Counted from the first letter of the stretch, positions 12,991-27,065 are shown. The stretch is 64,000 nt of DNA from Carallia brachiata (GCA_021464245.1 JADCRB010000035.1:2972469-3036468); one strand, 5' to 3'. Numbers and translations are program-made. The notes: generated from the sequence alone by a model not told the origin.

Positions 12991-15109
12991 AAGTCAAGCA
13001 TTTAACAATAAATAAACCAAAAAAAACCAAAAAAAAAGTTAAACAAAAAAAAACAGCAAGACTTGTCCGTTGCTAAACTAAAAGTCTTAAATTTAAATGT
13101 TTGTTGAATTCTTCGATTGTATTAAACTTATATTCAAAATATGTACTTTTTTTAATGAATGTGATTCTTTTTAATAAAATTATAAGTTATCACTATATTA
13201 ATTATTTTATTAAAAAAAAAGATAAAAGTAAAAGAATTTCCATAGTCAATTATCAAAATAATGACCTTGCAATTTAAATTAATATATTAATGTTAAAAGT
13301 TAAAATCTCATGATTGTGCATCGGAATAAGTAGCAGGGGACACATAGCAACCCTTGAGATTCTAACCCAAGACCCACACATGGATACTGCTGCTGGAGGG
13401 GTGGCCAGTAACTTTTACTAACTACACTATTTTATTTTAAAAGGAAAATCAAGCAAAAAGTTGTGGTGGCAGTAAATCACATCACTAACAACAGTGATTG
13501 TCGGCAAACCCCCTTGTAAACTTCTTTAATTAATCTAGCTTTTCCGTTAATTTTTATTAGTGCTATGACTTGGCGAAATATTCACCAAGTGCACTTTCCT
13601 GGCGCACTGCTTCTAAACCGTAAACATAAAAATCATCAGCTCCCCTTTGCTTTAAAATTTTACTGTACAAACTTAATTTCAACTAATATTAATGTAATAA
13701 AACAGTTCTTTGAATGACATGTAAATAATTTTTTTTTTTTTTTTGTGTTTTGAATGTAATTATTTAATGTCTCATATTTTTTTAATATTACTTTTATATT
13801 ATTTAAAGAATGTTACTTAATATTTCCCTTTCTCGAAATTCTAACTATTGAGTCGCACACCTCTATTTTTTCATAAGCTCCATTACATATATGGAAGAAA
13901 TTTATGAAGAAAAATTTTTATAATGTAACTAATAGATCTATTGTGTTATTGTCTAATTATATTGATTACAAGTGTAATAAAAGAAAAAAATAATTATTTT
14001 TTTGTTATTCAATAAATTTATATAGTTATAAAAATTTTTTAATTAATTATATTACGGAAATTTTACTGACTGCTTCTCCTTCAGACATATACTTCTTTTT
14101 TCCTTTTGGTATACTTAAGATTAGACCAGTAAATTTCTCAGCTGTTGCCCGGGCAAATCTAAGCGACTCATTAAGAACTTTTCTGCTAATTGTGATTCAA
14201 GGCTGTAGATTCACCTTGAGACGAGAAATTAATATTGTATACCTTCAACGTTCACGTAGCTTAGACTTCTGATCAGTAATTTTACGAGCGAAAAAAAAAT
14301 GTTGTTTATGTTTATTTTCCTCTATAATTAATAGTATATCTTAAGTATCCAAACAAAATGCAAATATTGTAATTTCATCCTCTCATGATTTCATTTTGGC
14401 GCAAACGACGAGATAAGTAGAAAATTAGTCCTTCTAAATATTCATGAATTTTTTCGATGTGGTCCTATTGGTTTTTTTCTTTTGTGTTCTAAATCCTTAT
14501 ACATTATTGTACACGAGTTCATTTTTTGATGAAATGAGTCAATTGTTTTTAAGAAAAAATAAAGGTGTTTGTCTGGATGAAATATGATCTAAAAAAATTT
14601 AAATTTCCTTTAAAATAGACTTAAATGCAACAGAACAAAAAATTATAGGAATAAAATAAAAAAATAATATAAATATATTAAGATATTTATAACACTTAAG
14701 ATTCATTAATGATTTTTTCCCTTTATAGAACATGGGCTAGGAATCCTAAATTTGATGACAATACAGTCGAAGTAACAAAGTGGACGAGCGATAATGTGGT
14801 ATAATTTAATGAAAAATTTATTAAATACAAAACATTATATAAATCATTAAATAAACTTTATATCTTTAGATTTTATTAGAGACAATAATTTTTTATCAAC
14901 TTTTTAACAATCACCACATATGGCACATGTTGATTGATTATTAAAAAGATAAAAATTAAATAGATTATAATTTTACTATTAAAAAATGTTGATATTTTAA
15001 TTTTTAATTAATAATTATAAAAAAATAAATAATTGTATGTATCAAATCCTTTATATCTTTTATGTGCTCTAATTCTAAAGCTATTTAGTCAAACCTTATC
15101 TTATGCTAT

Positions 15110-15483
15110 ATTTGATTTGCGAGAGAAAATTAGGGAGGAAAGAAAAATATAATTATTACCATTTACTTTTCTTTCTCACTTTTCTTCTTCATCACTTTCT
15201 ACATCACTCCAAATAACTTTATTTTCTCTCTACTTCTTCTCTCACAAATTACTATTTACCTTTTCTTTTACCATACTTTCTTTCTCTCACATTTTTCTAC
15301 CACTCCAAATAATTTTATTTTTTCTCTACTTTTTTTCTCACAAATTACTATTCACGTTTTCTTTTACCTACTTTCTTTCTCTAAACTTTCTCTATCACTC
15401 CAAACAATTTTATTTTCTCTCCACTTTCCTTTTTTTTCTCCTCATTTCCTCTCTTTTCCTCGCATTCCAAACATACCCTTAAA
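15110..15483. repeat. Dispersed repeat with about 95-bp internal period
   Basis: CACTCCAAA recurs at 15205, 15301 and 15396, each followed by a TTTTATTTTCTC-like and a CTCACAAATTACTATT-like block. The right end reads GCATTCCAAACATACCCTTAA. The inverse-orientation copies at 35618-35918 and 40395-40716 begin GTGTTTGGAGTG and show the same period. This is a repeat family of unknown class with tandem internal units. Confidence 0.7.
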
Positions 15484-15699
15484 TTAGGCGCCGTTACAGT
15501 ATCAGAAAATTTTGTCCAAAAAATTTACTAAAAAAAATAACGACAACTTCATTTTTTATAATTAAAAAACATATTTATGTATTCATGTTTTTTGTTGCAA
15601 ACAATAAAATGGCAGTTGTAAATATTCATAGCGCTGTTACGTTGGGAAAAAATTTTTAACAAATTTTTTCTAATATTATAACATTTCTGTTTTAAATTA

Positions 15700-16080
15700 C
15701 CGATTCCGCCGCCAGAAAAGGGCAAGAAAAGCCTATAAAAAAGCGTCTAATGAGTCCCACAAAGTCGAAGAAAAGATCAATCAACTCCGGAGATTTGTGA
15801 TAACGGTTTTTATAATGAATGAAATGAAATTCAAGAAGGCTCTGCCCTTTTCTTTTTCCTTTAAAAAAATGTCGTATTTTTTTATTTTTTACCTCCCCGA
15901 AATTCAGGCGCGTGTCGTATGAAGTACGGACTCCCATCAAGCTGATCTCAGCCAACTGTAAATCCAACGTCACAAATACTGTCCGTACTTCCACGTCAAA
16001 TTCCCGTCTCTATTGCTGTCAGTAGCTTATTGGCACCTACTGCCTCCCCAATAGTAGCTGCCACGTGTACAGATGCCACT
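15700..16080 (-). promoter_or_regulatory. GC-richer promoter-like island (orphan)
   Basis: On the minus strand a TATAAAAACC string is followed by GC-richer, CT-containing sequence resembling a leader, but no coding exon could be followed downstream. A CACGTG G-box lies near 16062. It may be a relict promoter or gene end; the function is not established. Confidence 0.25.
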
Positions 16081-19000
16081 GCTGTTATTTGTAACGGTAT
16101 TTTAAACGGGGGAGTTTTATTATAAATTTTAATTTTTAATAATAATAAAATAATTACGTAATTTATTTAAAATTATAATATAAAATTTTAAAATTTCAAT
16201 AACATAATATTTTTAAATTTTTATTGTCATTTTATTGTCACTAAATATTGGTAACCAATATTTCAATACATAAACACCTTTTTCACTTTTTGTTTCCAAG
16301 AAATATATGAACACTTTTTAATATCTATTTAATAAACACTCATTGATTATAAATGTGGGGTGCAATTTTAAAATATTTTTTGTGCTTCTAGGAGGGATTA
16401 CAGTAAGGTTAAAATAATATGAACTGATAGATAATTGAATTAAAAAAAAAAAGAAAGATAAATTATATAACTACTTTAATACTACTTAAAGTGTAATTAT
16501 GCAATGAAGCTCTTTAAAATATGTGATAACATACATTACCATACCATCAATATAAATCTGCACATAAAAAAATATACATACATATGTGTATTTTTTAGAG
16601 AAAAAAACAAAAATTACAAAATATGAAATATTCAATTATCAGTTAAATAAATGCTTTTAAGTTTAAAAAATTATACCCCTACCGAAGAGCGTCTCACTTG
16701 TCTTGATAACACGTTATATTCTTGTGACTAACAAATAAAGCCCTAGCTTCTTTATAAATATGCGACATCATGAATACACTGTAGGAGTTAATTAATAAAG
16801 AAATATCAGTAATTTCTTTTACCTATCATGAAATGTATTTCAGTCATTTGGATCAAATTATCTTTAGAATCGGTTTACTTATAATACAAAAGGGACTTAA
16901 CCACTACTTCTTATCATAAATTCCATGTTCCTCAATAACTTCTTCATAGACAACTTGGGGGCAGGCGTTTTTTTAATTTGTACGTATAACACAATGATAA
17001 AAAGTAGAAATATGAATTTTGTGAGACACTACCTCTTGGACTGTAGGGTTTGATAAGAGTTGGTATGTTTGCATTACCGTCCCGTGGAGTGGATAATCTC
17101 CTGTAATTTTTTGTTTCACTTGTTCGCCAAAAAAAAAAAAAGTTGAAATGCCTTATTAAGAATATACAAAAAAAAAAAAACTTGGCTCCATCGTACAAAA
17201 AGAAAAACTACTAAGTATTTGCGTCAATCACAGTGTAAAAAGAGAAAATGAGAATTCAGTCTACAGTCAACCATTTGCAAAGCGAATAGCATAAAGTGGC
17301 TTAAATTTAAGCAATTATGTGACACTCAGCTATTTTTAAAACTACACTGTTTGTGAGCGATTGTCCGCACACTCCAATTCACCATCCCTGGTTGTCAAGA
17401 GAATATATAGTATAACTTTTCATTCATACCCAGGAACAAATCCAAAAAGTATTTTTAGAGAGAGCAAATTTACATGTACAAAGATAATAACAAATAAATA
17501 TTTTTAAAAAATAATATTTATTCCACCCCATAAGCATTATGCTTGTGCCTTACGAGTTATTCATATTTTATAACTTTTAAAGTTAAGAATATTTTTTGAA
17601 AAGTGTGGGCATGTGATAAGAGGTTCAAAAATTAAATTTCAGATTAAACTTTTATTGTTATTGTGAGCCCTACAAACTAATATGATTTAGAAGAGGAAAA
17701 TATTTAGTATAACAACCTTTAAAAAACTGAGTGAGACAGAAAAAATTGATGAGACAACTTTAAAAGAAAATAGGGGCAATTTAAAATTTGGGGATGTGTA
17801 ATTTAGAATTTTGAGGGGAGAATTTCATAAAAGTAGACTTTAAAAAGCAAAATTTTAAGTGGGGCAGGGACAAGCCTCCCCTCGGCCCACAACAGATGAA
17901 CAGATCCATCCCAATTCATACCTATCGTATCTAACTCCAATGTCAATTTTATTTTTTCTGACTTACACTTATCTTTTTTTCATGCTCATAAATCTCAAAA
18001 TTTATTTTCCATGATTAGAACATTAAATCTCAAAAATAAAGATATAAGTTCTTAATTACTTAGGTGTCCCCTTATAATAGAATGTGTATTATTTGAATCC
18101 TAAAAATTGCAAACTAAGGCTTATGGAGATTGGAGACCAGCTTGTAAACTAGCTTATGTAATTCCAATTTTTTTAATAAGAGTGTCCTGGAAATTTTTGA
18201 GGTCTAATGTTATTTTGAAGTTAATTATGTAGATACGTATAAATAGACAAGTAGAAGATATATAATTAATTTAATTGCATCAAATAATTTATTTATTTTT
18301 TATTTTTTTAAATTTATTATGTTTTTTATAATCTAACTGTTCAGATCACATATATTCACCGCACTTCTATTTTTCACTTAAATGTCCTGTTTTATTTTTA
18401 TTTTCTGGTCATAGGTGTCCAATTTTATTCCTGAGAGGGAAAAGAGATTAATTACGTACACAGGTGGAGAAGATGCTGGACCTCGGCTCAATAAATTGCA
18501 TAATGACCTGTACGGTATGTGAAGAAACTAAGCCTACGGTATCTGAATTGGGTCCTGGTCCAGATCTGCAAATATCCATTGATACCGAAGCATCTCACAT
18601 GTGACGACGGTGACAGTATTATTATTTTTGTCATTTATCTCCCAGAAAACATAGGCGCATCGCTGTCCACACGACTGGCTGGCCATGTCCTAATTCGTGT
18701 TTTAAAGGCTTCTGTTGAGTCTCTGTTCGCTCAATTATTTGGGGATGCATTATAGGAAAGAGAGGATAAGATGTATTACGTAGATTGTCAAGGAAAAGAA
18801 GCATTTGACTCGATTGAGACCTCTTAGTTCTGTAATAACTTTATTCTTATTTCTTTACCTTTTAATCTTTCTTGTATTTAAAAAAAAAAAAAAAACAAGA
18901 CAAAAATTGATTTTTGATCAGACGTGCATCAGATTTATGGTCAATGATAGTTTTTGGATCATGATATGTTCACGACGTATGGCAAACCTGAGAATTCTGG

Positions 19001-21455
19001 ATGTGCAACTTTCTAGTTTGCTTAATTTCAATATCAAACTATACATAAAATCGCGTTTGAGTCTTAAGGTCTCAATTCCTTGGAATTTAGTTAAGTAGAT
19101 CGAGCAATTAAATTCTACAATTAATTTAATGAAAAGGCATGAAAAGGAATGACTTTTTTTTTTTTTTAAAACACTGAAATGATCAGTAATTAAATTATCA
19201 GCAGTTAGAGGAGAGGAATGTTATGAGTTTATAAATACCGCAAGCATATTTAAAAATACCGCAAAGGGGTAAATCTTACATAACTTCCACTTAATATGAG
19301 TATTGTGAAGAAGTTGTGATGTTAATCCCAACTTCAGCCAATGCCAAAAGGTGTTGTATCAACCGAGCTAGCTCAGCTGGCTGAAGGAATTACTTGAATC
19401 ATTTGAAAATATCACATGTTTTAATAGAGTTATTAAAATTCAAATATAGGATTAAGAGATGTTAACAAAATGTCCTAATTAGATGTGCTAAAAATACGAA
19501 ACAAATTCTTTTTCTATTCCTAAAGAAGAAACAACATTTGCGCATCTAATGAGGCCCCGTTAATAATTAGGTCCTGGGTCAAATGCTGTCGTGGGTATAC
19601 TTGGGGCAATGGAGATATATAGCTGATAATCCCAAGATACATTTGTTACAGTAAATTATGTAGCGCAATCACAATACCTGAGAAAAGAATCTAGAAATGC
19701 GAATAATTTAATCCTTTTTTTCCCTCAATAAAAAGTGGCATAAAAAAAGAAACTTTATCGTAGAATAATAACAAGACTTCTTATTTTTAATACAATAAGG
19801 TGAGATGCTCTATTGAGACCTCTTAATTTTGTATTAACAAAAAAAAAAAAAACACCATGAACAAGAATGGTTTGTTAGAAATATCTTAGTTTCGGTGGTA
19901 ATTCAAAACAATTTTATACATAATTAGTTATCTTTTCAAAATTGTAGAGAGAAAAAAGTAATAATATGCTTAAAATTTTGTCCATCCATATTCGATGGTA
20001 AGAGATAAGGAATACGAGGGCATGCAGTGTTTCATGAGGTTGCGCTACTAATCAGCTTGTCTATAATGTATGCTGTGCTTATATTAGAGGCTTACTGGTA
20101 CAATTGATTTGTCTATTGTTTGTATCGTGGGCATACGATGTGCCTGGTTCTTGTCTGTCTTTTCAACAATTCTAAAATTGTTCTTCTTTTGTTTGCACCC
20201 GTCGAGGCACGTACACATGTCGAACCCTTACATTCCTTGGGTAAGGCCATTGAAAAAGGCCTGTGGCGATGAGGATGACTGGATGAGAAGTTTGATGAGA
20301 CTTTAGTGTGTATAAATATGCAAAGACATTAAAGATCATGATTTTTAAAGATACTAATCGAGGGGTTATTTGAAATCAGAATAGGCATCATCATCATCTA
20401 TATGTCCTTGAACAAAGAAGGGGTGCCTCATCTTTCATTATCTTTAATCCATAGCTTTCCAAAAAAGCTTGACAACAAGTTTGACAAGAAAGTTCATCAA
20501 CCATAAAACTTTTGGGGTAATGGGATTAGACGTTGTGCTAAGTCCTCATTAAATTCGCTAATAATTTCCTAGTTCCTATTGGCCAAACCCTCCCAGCAAG
20601 TCACTCGGGCCACTTGGAACTTGATGTCAAAAGGCCCTAGATTTTTTGCCTTCAGGAGGCACACCACGTTCCTTCCTGTCCCTGGAGTAACAAAATTGCC
20701 TTTGCAACCAAGTAAGTGTCCATTCAAAGGTGAACCTTAATGTATCCCACTTATTAGGCCCATTAACATTAGAAGCAACATAAGCACATGCATCTGCCTT
20801 TTTTGTACTCTTATCAAACCTTCAATGAACTTGGTTTTAGCTTTAATCATGTCAATTGTGACAACACAAAGATTTGGGAGTTTCACATAATAAATTTTCA
20901 ACAGTTTCAAAATTATATATACTCTTAAATTGTTGAATTCATAAAAATAATAGAAAAATAAACTGTTAGACACTATTAAATATAAATATATTGTTATTTT
21001 AGTGTTACTTAATTGAAATTAGACAATAGTATTCTTGAAAAAAACTCTCGGGTCCTTTTCCGTAAGTGATCATAATCCTCACCTCATCTTTAATTGAAGC
21101 CACTCAAACTTCAGCCACAGTAATGAATCAGTTGCGTACATAAACGTTCACAATAGAAGCTAAAACAGGAAATTTAAAAGAAGCCATAAGGGCAAAATTG
21201 TAATGGTGATTTGACTTTAATTAGAAAAAAGATAGCATTGCATATAAGGGCATGAAACTGCTTAAACCCAAATTATTACAAAAAGCTCTAATGCTTGGTT
21301 CGTTCCCCTTGACTTCGAATAATGACAGCTCACCTTATGCTTATAATGAAGAATGATCGAGAGTCAACGTTCACAAGAATTTACGTCATTGACAAAAATT
21401 AAGGTTATCATTAGCCCTAAATGAACCATAATCATGCACACTCTTTTGCATAGAA

Positions 21456-21471
21456 GGGGGGGGGGGGGGGG
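21456..21471 (+). repeat. G16 homopolymer run
   Basis: Sixteen consecutive G residues follow TAGAA. Such a run can form G-quadruplex structure and is also prone to length errors in sequencing. Confidence 0.9.
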
Positions 21472-23963
21472 TGTATTGATTTGAGTCTAGTCAAGCCGAT
21501 GATTTTTTTTTCAACTTCATGTCAAGTTCCGATTGAATGTGATTAAACAGATTTTCTAATCTAACACTCTAATGTACTTAAAAGCCGCTTAATTTAGCGG
21601 TTATCATTTGTAAACAAAAGATTCTCAAAGACTAGAACAATCTTCCTGAATTTTCATGCTATATATGCTCCTAACAAATTTCACCATCTATGAAGTATCT
21701 CCTTAACCATGCCAAGTGCCAATTTTGGCAATCGAGTTCAGTCGGGGGATGTTTCGTTTTCATTTTTGTTTTTATTTTTAAAAGGTAAGAAAATGAGTAT
21801 TTAATTAACGTTCTCTAAAAATTACTTTTTGCTAAAAAGTAATTTAATCCCTTATTGATCTAAAAGTAATTTGGGCCTACTTTTTCAATCAATCAATTAC
21901 TAATGAATATTTTTTAGACTAAAATAACTCTTTTAATAATTGACTTTGTTTTCTAATAATTTATCATTGAGTATAAAATATATATAAATTAAGTCTTACA
22001 AATTAATAGAAGTAACTCAATCAGCTATTGATTTATCTAAAAGTAACTTGGACCAATTTTTTTTTTTGGATCAATTAGCTGCTGATGAATATTTTTTAGG
22101 CTGAAATAAATCTCTTGATAATTGAATTCATTTTGTAATAATTGAATGCAAAGAAGCAAAATTAGAATTTATTTTATAGTAAATGAATTAAACATTATTA
22201 ATATGTATGACTTAATTTATCTATATTTTACACTCGTTAATAAATTAAGGTATTTTGTTTCTTGTATTACTAGAACGCAAATACAAGTCAGACTGTTCAA
22301 GTTTGAATATTTTTGTATTATGCGAAATCGTACAAAATAAACTGATAAAAAAACAAATATAAATCGTAATAAGATAAAAATATAAAGTATTAAATGGTCA
22401 TTTTATTATTTAAACAGTAAAAACATCAATCTGAGTATCTAACTAAATACTACAATTTCATTTTAGTCATCAACGAGAGCAACTAGCAATCATCAATCAA
22501 CAATTTGTAACAACTATAAACAACAGTTAAACCAAACAAAATGAAATTGCAACGTTTTTTAACGAGGGGAGTCGTAAATATTTCATTATTATTTAAGCTG
22601 GATTCAATGTTGATACAATTCCTCTTGTTTCTTGGACCTCGGATGATATTTTGATCATTCGCACAACTCAATTTCTTGTTTAAGTTGCTGAGCCACAATG
22701 AATTACCTCCTTGTAAATCTCTCAATACTTAGGATAGCACCTTTTCTAGTCTTAAATTTTTATAGATTTTTATAATTAAGTGTTAAATTTTTCAATTTTT
22801 TCAATTGAGTTATATACTTTTAAAATTTTTTACAATTGAGTTATTCCATTAACGGGCAGTTAGTGAAATCGTTCAAAATATACTTTGACCAAATGAAATT
22901 GAATAAAAAATTTGGACGAGGACTTGATTGAAAATTTTTTGGAAAGTTTGAGATTTGATTGAAAAATGTTAGAATATTGAAGATTTTTTTTTATTCAACT
23001 CTGTTTGTTAAAAGTACAATTTAAGTAATTTGATTGTAAATGATTTAAAAAGTACATGACTCAGTTAAAAAAGTTAAAAGATTTAGAACTTAATTGTAAA
23101 AATTTATAAATGTTTAAAACTAAAAATTGGTATTATCACCCTAATACTTATATGATTGTGAATGACCTATGCTGAGTTAATTTTGTTTTAATATGTAAAA
23201 ATTCTTATGTAGTACAACAAATTTTTTTTTGATAAAACATTATGACATACAAAATGGTTTTTTTTTTTTGTATCCCAATATTTTCTTCAAATGATGATTT
23301 TTTTTTTTTGGTTTCTTTATCCTATGTTCCCCTCTTTCATGCTGGATTTGTGGTCGATTTTTATCTGCCCATATTTGCTAGGAGAGGAACCGAGTCATTT
23401 GTACCCTCTTCCCATCAATTATACAAAAACCGAAAATGAAGAAAATAAAAGGCCTTACATTCAGAGAAAAAAAAAAAAAAAAGCTTTAGATTTGGGCACA
23501 GGCTGTTGGGCTTTTTTCTTTTTTCTTTTTAAATCTTAAAAGAGTTGTCATAGATCACCTAATAAACTGAGGAAGTGACAGGAGATGGAAGCTCCGCCAA
23601 TGCAAAGAAGCTCACAGCCTCTCTGTCACTGGGCTATGCTCAATCTTCCTGCAGGGCCTTTATTGCAAGCATACTAGGCGTCTGTTGTTTGAATTATTTC
23701 CAGCCCAGTAGTCCATCACAATCGATCCAATTGCACATTTCCTGATTGCCCGGCACGACAATGCACATTTCCATTTCCCTTCGAGGCTCGGACGACAAGG
23801 CGGTTGGCCGAGATATGTCCATCTATCGACACGTCGGCCATTCGAAAAGTCGCGGTCAATGAACGACATGTCGGCTGCACGAAATATTATCACTTTTCGG
23901 TAGTCAATACTCGAAGACATTTTCAGATTCAGATCACCGCCGAGCAATTAGAATCCGACGGAA

Positions 23964-24968
23964 ATGGAGTCCATCCCGCCGGCGAGCGAATTCATAAGGA
24001 ATGAAGTTCCCGACTGGGACGAGGAAGTTCTCGCCACGGCCCGGTTCAAGGCGTTTAGCGGCCAAAGATCCGATTGGGAACCCAAATACCAGTTCTGGAG
24101 AGACTTGATACTCAAAACGGCCCGCCACCTCCGCCTCCTCACCATTCGACCTTCTCAGGTTCCGCTCTCAAATTTTCCACTTCATAATAAATCCACTTCC
24201 CATAGATTGCTTCTTTACATCTTTTGCAGCGTCTCTGCTAAGCCGTTGATTTTTATTTTTTTTTGGTTGATTATTCTAATTTCCAAAAAGGTCAAGAACG
24301 AGTGGTTTAATCGCGGTGGCTTGACGCCTCTTTGCCTTGATCACGTTTTTGTAAGCTTTTTTCTTTTTTTTTTTTTTCCTTCTTTTAAAAAAAAAAAATT
24401 ATAATCTGAAATTCTTAGATATTATTGATTTGTTTTAATTATATTTAGATTTTTGTATTTCAGTATTTAATGTATTGTGAAGGTGATGTTGTGAGAAGTG
24501 CGGATATTGTGGACGCGAGGAGCGGGCGATTGTCGCAGTTATTCTGGAAAGCAAGAAATTTGATTGTTAGATCGACTGCAACTCCGGAAGCCATCCTCGA
24601 AGATCATCTCATTCCTACTGCACTGCTTAAGGTGTTCATTTTTTTTTTTTATTTTAATTGCTTGTTTTCGGTTTCGTGTAGCTGGGAATAATGTCTTACT
24701 GGAGAGTTTGTGTGGAATTGGATTCGTGGTTTCGGTGCAATGCTTTAGAAAGAGGGTTTGTTTTGTTGATATTTTAGGAGAGAGCTGAGAATGTAGTTGA
24801 GCTGCTGTCTCAAAGTCATTGGACATCTTCGTGCATTGTTAGTATGAAGAGGTTTCGGAGCTTGTGTGGAGGACCGGATGAAGCACGTGCAGTCTTGAGT
24901 TATCTTTCTGGAATCGGGAAGGCACGATATATATCAACACATAAGAAAGAATTGATAGAGGTATTGGA

Positions 24969-24999
<31 letters not shown>

Positions 25000-26038
25000 C
25001 TGTTTAAAGTTATCTGGATTTCTTTTTTTTTTCTTTTTGAACTGTGAAGATCAGGTAATTTGAAGTTGACTTTGATGTTGACTGAATCAAATCTAGCATA
25101 GCTCAATACTCTCTGGTAGTAGGTAGCATTAGCTTGTCCCGTAAATTTTGTGTGTTTCTGTGAATTACTTTCTCACAGGGCATCAAAGTTTCCCTTTCGC
25201 CGGCATCAGTTTCTGCCATCTCAAGCTTAGATTATGATATGCTGCACCTAATTTTGACAACCGAAAAACTTCAGCAGCAAATAGACGTGATTGACCAACG
25301 TTACGAAATGTAATGAACATGAGTCTTGCTGTTTGCTTGTGTATGAACCAGTGCTATCTTTGTTCAGGGGTTAGTCTATTCTTTTTGCAGGTCAAGAAAA
25401 TCAGCTGTAGCTTCTTTAAATTCTGGAAACAAGAAGACTGCTCTTGGACATGCAAGGCAGTTGAAGTTGGCTTCAGAGAGTAGAGAAAAATGTACTTCAC
25501 TTCTGAACAGAGTGGAAGAAGTTCTTAATGTTATTGCAAATGCTGAATCTACAAAGAAGGTAATATTTGCATCTAAATTATTTTGGAAATCAGATTCAGC
25601 CACAGGAAAGAAATGAAGGGGGAAACATCCATTATCTTGATGCCAGCTTCCTTTACCCATTAGGAACTGTCTCATTTGTAAAGCCAGTTTAGATGAAAGA
25701 ATTAATGTCCGATGAATGTATTGAGTTTTGGGTTGATGCCAGCTTCCTTTACCCATTAGGAACTGTCTCATTTGTAAAGCCAGTTTAGATGAAAGAATTA
25801 ATGTCCGATGAATGTATTGAGTTTTGGGTATTGAGATTGCCAATTTGCATAGTTTTTGTCTCTAAGATTTCAAAGCCATGATTATTCTCGACCTCGTCTT
25901 TACACCAGGTATCCGAGGCCTTACAAATTGGAGTTCAATCCATGAAGCAAAATAGAATAACGTTGGAGGAGGTTGAAAATTGTTTAGAAGAACTTGAGGA
26001 GAGCATTGATTCACAAAAGCAAGTTGAAAAAGCCCTAG

Positions 26039-26074
<36 letters not shown>

Positions 26075-26420
26075 CTTTTCTGAAGGTTTTTGATGGCAGC
26101 TTTGAAGCTGTTATATCTGATTTTTGTCTGTGGCTATCGCAGAATCAACTCCATCTTATGTTGGAGCTGAGGACGAAGACATCGAAGAAGAGTTCAGGAA
26201 ATTACAATTGGAAGTTGGAAATGAACTTCCAGCCCCAATAATTGCTAGCGGTACCTCAGGAGAAACAGACACTTCCAAATCCGTAAACACACTAACTGAT
26301 GTATTTTCGAATCTGAAGCTTCAGGATGCCTCTGCCTCAGCCAGGGGACCTGTGAATAAGGAAACTGCCACGCCATCAGGAACCAATGATTCAAAACAAG
26401 TTGTGCTTGAAGCATCATAA
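23964..26420 (+). CDS. CHMP7-like ESCRT-III protein (SNF7 family)
   Basis: Predicted 437-residue SNF7-family protein. Exons are 23964-24158, 24291-24350, 24464-24631, 24778-24960, 25179-25309, 25391-25559, 25909-26038 and 26143-26420. All introns are GT-AG, and the total of 1314 nt stays in one frame. The N-terminal half (about 1-205, including NEWFNRGGLTPLCLDHVF) resembles the non-SNF7 half of CHMP7 proteins. About 218-345 is the charged, helical SNF7 region, with ALGHARQLKLASESREKC and EEVENCLEELEESIDSQK. The acidic tail includes EDEDIEEEFRKLQLEV. CHMP7 in other eukaryotes acts in ESCRT-III membrane remodelling at the nuclear envelope and endosomes; the plant role is inferred. The start is the first ATG of exon 1. 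Microsatellites lie just inside introns 4 and 7, and intron 6 contains a tandem duplication. Confidence 0.92.
24975..24999 (+). repeat. (TG)n microsatellite in CHMP7 intron 4
   Basis: An uninterrupted TG run begins 15 bp inside the intron donor at 24961. Confidence 0.9.
25637..25828 (+). repeat. Perfect 96-bp tandem duplication in CHMP7 intron 6
   Basis: A 96-bp unit beginning TTGATGCCAGCTTCC and ending GAGTTTTGGGT occurs twice in immediate succession (25637-25732 and 25733-25828), and I see no difference between the copies. Identity of the units implies a recent duplication. It lies wholly within the intron. Confidence 0.93.
26041..26070 (+). repeat. (TC)15 microsatellite at CHMP7 intron 7 donor
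   Basis: Fifteen TC units begin directly after the donor dinucleotide GT (26039-26040), so the repeat occupies the +3 onward positions of the intron. Confidence 0.93.
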
Positions 26421-27024
26421 TTGAAATCGTTCTGCTTCCCAGAACGTAATTCCGATATTTGGCCATATCATGTGCATATGTAGTGGAGGGTATCTGTTGC
26501 CGTCTCTTATTTTCTGTAAGAGTTCGATGTTCTCTATGCCTTTACATCTGCAAATTCAAAAATTGGCTGTAGTGTCTAATTTGTAAAGAGCACGACCCGT
26601 CATTTAAGAAAACAGGAAAACAAAAAAAAAGAGGAACTTTGTTTTCTTCTGATAGATCTCAGGTCCACTAGAATCTGGTTAACATATGAATTGCACTTAA
26701 AGAGCACTTGAATCTCAACTTTTTCCATCTGATTTAATGTTAAGACGATAAAAGTTCCAGTCCTTTTACTCTTTTTGAAAAGTAAATTAATTAGAACGAC
26801 AAAAATAGGTTTTTATCGCAAAGATATAAATTTGTTTTGGCATTGAAGCAGAAACAAAGCAACCGTTTAGCTGCAGTGCCTCGAGCCTTAAAAAAAGCCC
26901 ATCCGGGGCCCCTTTTTGGGTGTCCAAGTCCCCGGCCTATTTGAGCCCACTAGCTAGTGGCAACATGAAAACTCTTCCCCAAAGTTTGGCTAAAAAAATG
27001 AAGGGGAGAGGAATATAAGAGAAA

Positions 27025-27065
27025 CTAGATTTAAGCCCGCGCTTCGCGCGGATCTGCACGTATTT
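27025..27065 (-). mobile_element. Helitron 3' terminus (5' end not located)
   Basis: Read on the minus strand, a GC-rich hairpin (arms at 27037-27042 and 27046-27051, in CCGCGCTTCGCGCGG) is followed 8 bp later by CTAG and then T. Helitrons end in CTRR about 10 bp after such a hairpin and insert between A and T. The element therefore extends toward higher coordinates. I could not fix its 5' TC end, so its length and content are unknown. Confidence 0.72.

Larger units (their letters stand above)
13000..23640. other. Intergenic, repeat-rich, no supported gene
   Basis: AT-rich DNA without a frame that shows domains or splice structure. It holds a pyrimidine-rich repeat (15110-15483), a GC-richer island (15700-16080), an AT-rich repeat copy at about 16415-16500 and a 16-base G run. 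Short frames at 18519-18755, 18805-19098 and 22483-22725 have no recognisable product. Confidence 0.55.

Noticed and set aside
19360..19400. tRNA-like AGCTAGCTCAGCTGG string
   Set aside because: No matching arms, anticodon loop or TTCGANNC box at the required distance.
20640..20700. CLE-peptide-like string HQVPSGPSDLLG on the minus strand (about 20600-20635)
   Set aside because: A stop codon lies directly upstream, and there is no signal peptide or open precursor. A five-residue VPSGP match can occur by chance in a window of this size.
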